A DNA stretch of 64,000 nt, taken from contig NW_006497557.1 in assembly GCF_000471905.2 (NCBI RefSeq), forward strand, positions 1,668,857 through 1,732,856. The letters are read 5' to 3'. Made by a program: the position numbers and the translations under genes. The notes below the pieces were generated by a model. That model saw nothing but the letters and a program-made list of their open reading frames with translations, ran no database searches and was not told the DNA's origin. This DNA comes from Amborella trichopoda (Eukaryota; Streptophyta; Magnoliopsida; Amborellales; Amborellaceae). Shown here piece after piece: positions 57,937-64,000 of the stretch. Every line of letters starts with the position of its first letter. The stretch's first letter is position 1.

Positions 57937-58300
57937 TATTCATATACACTAACAATACATCATATTCAACAGATAAACATTAACAAGAGAGCCTAACTAG
58001 ATCAATAGACACTAACTCACTCTTTAGCCCTATCTATTAGTCCAATCCCATATCTCGCAAATCGATCATATAACTCAGGTAATCATATATCTTCGGTCAA
58101 TTCCACATCTTACATCAATTACATAAGGTGACTACCTATCTCGGGCGATGCAATTTGCACAAATATTTTATGGGAAGTTGTATATCAGCTCTTGCGCACT
58201 TCACTGGTGTCAGTTACCAAGTCAGGCCCTACAATACGCTCAAAGCAGGCACCTCAGAATCACATATCAGTCTCAAAATCACAATATCCAACTACTAATG
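57937..58300 (-). mobile_element. D 5' LTR, segment left of B2
   Basis: Chromovirus LTR sequence. Contains one hairpin-array unit (58228-58252, CCTAC...GCAGG with the AATACGCTCAAA loop) and ends CAACTACTAATG at the B2 insertion. Confidence 0.6.
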
Positions 58301-61189
58301 TGTCATGATCCTAACCCCCGACATCCGTCGGAGGGTGACAGAGCGCGGTATCACTACCGAAGGTCGCAAATGTCACTTAGTTGGGAGTGACATCAATGCA
58401 TAAAAATACGAGATCGAGAGCAAACCATGAAAGGAAACTAGAATAAATCTATTCATCAAACAAATCTCAATTCAAAAGGTACAGCCATAACATTCATTCA
58501 AAATCAAAAGTCTTTACAATTTCTTTGAGGCACTATTGGCCTAAAATACACAAAAGGAAGTATACATCATATTGCTAAAATCATCAAAACATATTGGGGA
58601 AGTCTTCGAAAAATGGCTTCTCAAACTTCTTAATTTCGGACTTCATGCCCTCAAACTGCCACCCACCTTTTACATAGTTGCTACCACCCTTCACTCTACA
58701 GTTAAGATATTAAGATGGAATGAGCTAAAAGCCCAGTAAGCAGATCACTACCCTTGCATTCTTGAATAATAATATATACATAAATTCTTGAATATCAGTA
58801 TATACATAATAACATACCCCTAGTTTATCCGATATCGCATTTGTCTTGCAATGTAATGACATAACAGAGCACACATGAATACAATACAAAAAGGGTAAGG
58901 ATCATTTAATGGAACATTTCTTGTTCTCAAGATGATATCTAACTTTAAGCATATCACAATTACAGTCTGATCTTCTTACAGAATTCAGATAGCAGAACAG
59001 ATATTCTTACAAAATACAAAATTTAGACAGAATTAAAAGCCTCATCGATTAGGCTAAGCCAATCTTGAGCTTGGGATTCTTACCCCCATTTGGAAGAGAG
59101 GACAATGACAAGTGGGGGCCCCACTTCATAATGCCTTCACTCACACAAACAATCCCCAGCACGCTTTGGGCTTTTGATAGGCCGAGCCCTTGCAAGACAC
59201 AACCCTCACTTGTGCCTTAGGAGAGAGGGTGTTACACTACCATTGGAGGCCCCAATGCATAGTGCCCATGATAAATCGAGGGGCGCGACCTAGTTATTTA
59301 CAGAAGTACCTCTTGGCTCCACTTCTATCATAGGAGTCGAGGTACAGAAATACCCGACTACCAATGGAGGACCCATTACATAGAGGTCACATAATTAGAG
59401 CATCCACTACCAATGGAGACCCATTGCACAGTATCCGGGAATTACATAATAACATAGTTCAGGTAACAGAATCAGAATATCCACTACCAACATTGCGTAG
59501 TGATCAGAATCACATAATAACAGATTCATATAATAGAATCAGAATATCCACTACTAATGGAGGATCCATTGCATAGTGATCATGACATGTATAACAGTAT
59601 CAGATTCATATTATATCAGTATCAACATCACTTGATCACATTATCAGAGTCACAGAATCTCAGTGTCATTGTCACATTTCCTGAAATTTCAAGCAGTGAC
59701 ATCTGATCAAAACATGGTCATAAGCCTAAATTCCTATGGAATGTAAAGACTCTTCTAAAGCTAATTTTAGACTTGACACCCCTACCCTTCAAATGGGAGT
59801 GGTTTGAAGACAATTGGGCCCGTTTGGCCCCTCAAAGGTTCTAAGAGGGTATAGTGGACAGTGGCATACCCTTTTTCATATCACTATTGCATTCAAACCG
59901 CAAGACAATTGGTGACAGTTTAAGAATCAAAGTTTAACCCAAAACATGTATCTTTCTAACATGCGAAATTTGAATGCATTTGGATTCCATTTCATGGTTC
60001 AAAGATTTATTCCAAACAAGGTGATCTTTCCGAATTTTATCAATGCCCACAGTGACATACCTTCATAATTTGAAGTACAACTTTCAATCTAAAGAGAATT
60101 TCAAAATAATTTCTACATGAAAATTTTATCCCATTCAAATATATTTCCAATGGATGTGGTTTTTGTCGAAAATGGATTTTGTTTAATTAGTTAAAATCAA
60201 TGACAAAGTGGTATTAGTGAAAAATCCAAGAAAATAGTCAACAGTGATATACCTCCTTATTTGTGACATAACTCCATTTTTATAAAGAATTTAAACAGTG
60301 GACAGAAACAAACATTTTACTACACTCAAAATTATTTCTAATGGTGCTGATTTGAGGTTATTCAGATCCCATTTGGCTCTTCCAAAGCCTCTTTCAAGAA
60401 CACATATGTTCCTAGAATTTCACAGTGGCATATAACATATCTCAAGAACACATTCCATGGCCTTCATTTCATGGTGAGGAACATGATAACAATGCACATA
60501 CATAACATGCATTTCTTATATAATCTAAGAATCATACATTCAGTTCTAGCATCCACTCTCATTATAGAACAAAACCCCCAAATCTAAGAATCATACGTTC
60601 ATAATACACTTTCCTTGATTATTTCACTTGCATAAATTCCCATTCATCCCTACAACTACTATGAAATGGTGATAGATGCACTTACCTGAATAACAATGGT
60701 GCCTTCTCCAATCCTCTGCTCGTAGATCTCACTTGTCCAACAATGGCTGCCCTCCTACCGTCCCTTCTTCAACCCTTGTGTCTTAGAAAGAGGAGGAATG
60801 AAGGAACGGTGAGTGGCGTGGGTGAGTGAAGAGGCTTAAGTACTCTTATTTTTGGGGTGGTGGTCTAAGTGTCAACAAAAGATTTAAAATTTAGACAAGT
60901 GGCACTCACATCAGCAAGCATCTAATAAGTGGCATTCATAATCCATACATATCAGCAACTCAGCCGACACTGGTCTCCTTCTCCTACATTGCCGACGCTG
61001 GTCTCAACTCAGCCAGTGTTGGAAAACTCAACTGGTGCTGGCACACTACTCAGTCGGCGCTGACACACAACTCAACCGGTGCTAGCACACAACTTAGTAG
61101 ACTCAGGCACACAACTCAGCTGGTGCTACCTCCTTCCTTCCTATCCTGCGATGCATTCCAACTAATCAGGAAAAGTTTGGGTCGTCACA
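58301..61189 (-). mobile_element. Solo LTR B2, Tekay/Del-like chromovirus
   Basis: 2.9 kb. On the minus strand it starts TGTGACGACCC and ends GGTTAGGATCATGACA, as in B1. It is flanked by TAATG (58296-58300) and CAATG (61190-61194). From high to low coordinate: 28-bp-like units (61130-60950), AT-rich diverged repeats, a hairpin array (59590-59230), GTGGGGGCCCCAC (59119-59131) and the CTTACTGGGCTTTTAGC block. It is inserted into the same kind of hairpin array in D that it carries itself. Confidence 0.85.
59231..59585 (-). repeat. Hairpin array in B2
   Basis: Units contain a double stem: an outer CACTA/TAGTG and an inner stem that varies. CATTGG/CCAATG (59241-59257), AATGG/CCATT (unit near 59361), CAATGG/CCATTG (near 59411), CAA/TTG with an extended CACTAC/GTAGTG outer stem (near 59483), AATGGA/TCCATT (near 59550). 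The D unit split by B2 reads TAATGGG/CCCATTA. Confidence 0.7.
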
Positions 61190-61250
61190 CAATGGGTGAC
61201 CCATTACGTAGTGGTCAGTATCATAGTTTAACAGTCTCGATATATATCAT
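61190..61250 (-). mobile_element. D 5' LTR, segment right of B2
   Basis: Completes the hairpin unit interrupted by B2 (GGGTGACCCATTACGTAGTGG), then AT-rich text up to the T4 LTR. Short but clearly continuous with 58300. Confidence 0.65.
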
Positions 61251-62539
61251 TGTTTGAAGACATTGTTCAGCACCATGGGTCCCCGATGCGGAATAAAGAA
61301 AGAGAAACTGATCAATAAAGCCTGACAAAACAGTGGAAATTTCAACAGTCTCAGAATGGCCCCAAAACTGGTCAAGATCTTGCACCCTTAAACAGACCCT
61401 AAAAATCTCCTGCCAAGTTTTGTCGCATTTCGACATGTTCAAGGCACTACAAACTAAGAAACAGTTTCTGCAAAATCAGCCTCTAGCACCCTAAAACAGA
61501 CCCCTATAACTAGAGCTCTATTTTCAGTGCGTCAAATTGTTGTGGGTCTATCGCCATCGGATCCGTCACACTTGAAAACCCACATGGGTAAAATTTCAGC
61601 TTCAACGGACACTCCAAAAAGAATTTATAGGAGAAATATCAAAATAGGAGGAGCCGCACACTATTCCCGTGGAGCCACCTTGCAACTAAAACTTCATTAA
61701 AGGGGCTGTCACGAACAGTGACTTGCGAGACCCATATCTCCCACGTCTGAGATCGGATCATGCTCAAACTTATCGGAGCATGTTCGTCTCCTCGAGACGA
61801 GCATTTCGGTATGTGGCACGCTCTGTGATGACGCTCGAGAGTGGAGAAACACTAGAGAGAAGTTGCTGATCCATGAAGGAAGTTGCATGAAAATCACCAG
61901 CGACATGCTTAGATCGTGCGACCAAATCATGACACTCGCAAACCTAATGGGTGTGAAACTAGTTGCATCGCATGCGTAAGGCCCATGGTCATCACTGGTT
62001 CGAATCTCGTGCATGATGAACAGTCGAATTTCGCACATGAAGTCGATGAAGTGGCTGCATATTCTAGCGTCGGAATTCCAGATTCCGACAAAAACTCTAA
62101 AGTTGCAAAATCTTCCTCCAGACATGGAATCGAGCTGTGTTTATTGCCACACTATCATGACGACATGCTCAGTGTGATCCAGTGAATAAATCACAGAATT
62201 GAATCAAGGAATGAGCACACTATCGATCCGAAGCTTTCAAGATTCATCAAAAATTCAAGTCACATGATCGTGGCCTAAAACACAATCCATAGCTCGAAGT
62301 TGGTATCAAATTGATCGCCATGACGAGCTCTATAAGAAAACAATCATCTTTTGATCAAATGGGTATTAGAGCAACCCCGTATCCATGAAAGACCATGCAA
62401 GTTCTAGGGCAATAGCATGGATTGTTATGGAATTCCATGAATTGTTAGACAAGGGGCAAATCTATCATTTTGCACATATTTTTACAATTTATTTTAATTG
62501 AGTTAAATCTTAACTTTCAGTAATTAGGTTTAATTTTTA

Positions 62540-62580
62540 TCAATCCACCCTTATTTGGGTAAAACTCTATATATAACACG
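62540..62580 (+). promoter_or_regulatory. Tat LTR core promoter block (T4)
   Basis: ATCCACCCTTATTTGGGT then CTATATATAACACG. Confidence 0.55.
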
Positions 62581-62999
62581 TACTCTCACTGTACAAAGAC
62601 CCTTCACCAAAAAAACTTTTCCACAAATTTTTCATCTCTTCATATCGTTGGGTCAAATTTCGAGAGAGATAGGAGAGAGAAACTTTTGATTGGTACCCCT
62701 GGGCCCATGGTAAATCTTTCTCACTCTTCTGTTCTGTCCTTTCTTTCTTCTTCTCTCTCTTCTTCCCTCTCTTCTTCTTATTCTGAGCTTTTCTCAGAGG
62801 CCATGCACGGCAGTGGCAATGTCGTGCATGCCTCTTTCTTCCTTTCTCCTCCTGTGGTTTCACAGGTCGCAAATGATTATGGTAGCGCCATGCCTGACCT
62901 TCTTTCTCCCTCTCTTCGTTCATCTTTATCTCTCTGTGGAGTTTGCAGATGGCACTGCTCGTTGCCATCTATATGTGTATCTTCAGCGTCCCACATAAG

Positions 63000-63540
63000 C
63001 GTAAATAGTGATGCTTATTGCCGCCCGCAGGGGTCTTACAGTGTTGCGTGCCTATCACATACGGCAATGCCTATCGCAGATAGCGATGCCTATCACTGAT
63101 TGCAAAGGGTCGAAGCAATACCCACCACCATCCGCAAGCTTCTCTTGTGCCCCGTGCCTATCACAGACGGTAATGCTTATCGCCGATCGCAAAGGGTCGT
63201 GGTGATGCCTATCGCCTTCCACGAGCTTCTGTCTTGCGCCCTGTGCCTATCGCCGCCAGCGCAATGCTGCCTATAGCTGCCCACGAAGGGTCGTAGTGGT
63301 GCCTATCGCCATGCGCAGGCTTCTTTCGTGCGCTCGGTGCCTATCTCCATGTGCATGCTTCTTTCCTATGCTTTGTCCCTATCACCGTGCCTAGGCTTCA
63401 TACATGCGATCGACGCCTATCGTTGTCTGCAGGCTTCTCTTGTGTCCCTTGCCTATCACTGTGCACTGCACAAGAAGTCATCGCCGTCCATGAAGGGATG
63501 TGCTGCCTTCTCGTGTTGCCCGACTGCGATGCCTAACGCC
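63000..63540 (+). repeat. Short-unit array in T4 LTR
   Basis: Irregular units with GTGCCTATCGCC, CGATGCCTATC and GGCTTCTC, at the place where T3 has the 45435-45761 open segment. Frames here are Cys/Ser-rich and repetitive. Confidence 0.6.
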
Positions 63541-64000
63541 GCTTACAGTTCAATACTGGTCCCCCTTTCGCTGTGACCAACAGTGTCAAGTGTCGTTGGG
63601 ACCTTCTTTCTTTGCCTTATCTTTTCTTATCTTATTTCTCGTTTCTTCTCTTCTCTTCTCTCCTTACTTGACTAAAGGAAGACTTAGTCTGGTAATGCCT
63701 TCGCAGTCTGGTTGTTGAATAGTATTGCCATCGTGCTGGTCCTGAGTACCGTGCCCATCTTGCTGCCACACCAAATTAGGATAGTCATATCCACCTTAGT
63801 TTCAAGTAGTATTACCGCCATGCTAGTCTGAGTTACCATGCCCATCTTGCTACCATTCAGAGTCAGTCATCGCACTGGTCCATCTATCATGCTTGTCTTG
63901 TCCCCTTGTCAAGTCACCTTCTTTTTTCTCCACTCATCCAAACCCTCTTCTTTTCATCACCCTAATTTCTCACCTTCTCTGTCATACGAATGTACATTTC

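Larger units (their letters stand above)
41091..61250 (-). mobile_element. D: Tekay/Del-like chromovirus, host of the nest
   Basis: Minus-strand pieces that read in order from high to low coordinate: LTR (61250-61190 and 58300-57937, split by B2), gag (43803-43194, split from the LTR by T3), and LTR array sequence (about 42823-41091) running into T0. Plastid DNA lies between gag and the low-coordinate LTR piece where pol would be expected. The LTR pieces share hairpin arrays with B1 and B2. The gag piece carries the chromovirus capsid domain. It is the oldest layer and heavily broken. Joining these pieces into one element is inference from order and strand. Confidence 0.6.
61251..64000 (+). 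mobile_element. T4: Tat LTR running off the window
   Basis: Starts TGTTTGAAGA against D LTR. U3 block with CAAGATCTT, CAAGTTTTGTCGCATTTCGA and CCTCTAGCACCCTAAAA; TATA block at 62567-62576; pyrimidine-rich tract 62700-62790; an array of GCCTATCGCCG-type units (about 63000-63540); then CGTGCTGGTC..GTACCGTGCCCATCTTGCT text as in other Tat LTRs. The LTR end is outside, so 5' LTR or solo LTR cannot be decided. Confidence 0.8.

Noticed and set aside
1-64000. tRNA genes, LINEs, SINEs or DNA transposons
   Set aside because: I looked for tRNA-like box text, poly-A-tailed elements and terminal inverted repeats outside the LTR elements and saw none that I could support; a tRNA scan and repeat-library search would settle it.

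Overview
The window is repeat DNA from a flowering plant nuclear genome, and I find no host gene in it. Two things point to a plant. The pol sequences carry the Tat (Ogre/Retand-type) Ty3/gypsy arrangement, with an RNase H followed by a second, archaeal-type RNase H and then integrase. There is also a piece of plastid inverted-repeat DNA (rrn16 and the trnI-GAU intron). The species cannot be named from the sequence.

Almost every base fits one nest of LTR retrotransposons. (1) The outermost and oldest layer is D, a minus-strand Tekay/Del-like chromovirus (about 41091-61250): LTR pieces at both sides, a gag piece at 43194-43803 and a plastid insert at 42824-43193. (2) T0, a plus-strand Tat element, lies in the low-coordinate LTR of D; its left LTR runs off the window start and its right LTR is 38604-41090. 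(3) T2, another plus-strand Tat element (1978-36797), sits in the tandem-repeat region of T0. (4) T1, a minus-strand Tat element (about 6212-26089), sits in the gag of T2. (5) Two solo LTRs sit in T1: B1 (11700-15306) in its 3' region and C (22021-23586, perfect 5-bp duplication TTGGT) in its 5' LTR. On the right, T3 (plus-strand Tat, 43804-57936, the most complete pol) sits in D between gag and 5' LTR, solo LTR B2 (58301-61189) sits in D's 5' LTR, and T4, a fifth Tat LTR, starts at 61251 and leaves the window. All are broken fossils with many breaks each. The two LTRs of T2 and of T3 look only about 80-85% alike by eye, so these are insertions of several million years or more.

Tat elements here have LTRs of about 2.5-3.2 kb (TGTTTGAAGG...CACCTAACCA), a TATA box in a shared block, a primer-binding site starting TGGCGACTCC, gag with several C-x2-H-x4-H-x4-C-like knuckles, pol, and a long 3' region full of tandem arrays that differ from copy to copy. 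The chromovirus LTRs (TGTGACGACCC...GGGTCGTGACA) also carry several arrays.

The most unusual signal is in those chromovirus LTR arrays. Repeat after repeat is a short hairpin whose two arms change together: CCTAC/GTAGG, CCTGC/GCAGG and CATGC/GCATG around a constant 12-nt loop in D, with comparable matched changes in B1, B2 and C. The 45-bp array of the Tat elements also has complementary arms but does not show this, which makes a useful internal contrast. Secondary points are a TATA-like block antisense to the element kept in all four Tat 3' regions, shared open frames in the Tat LTRs and 3' regions, and a plastid insert spanning a 20-N gap that must hide about 1 kb if it is collinear. I did not find a new enzyme system or host gene cluster.
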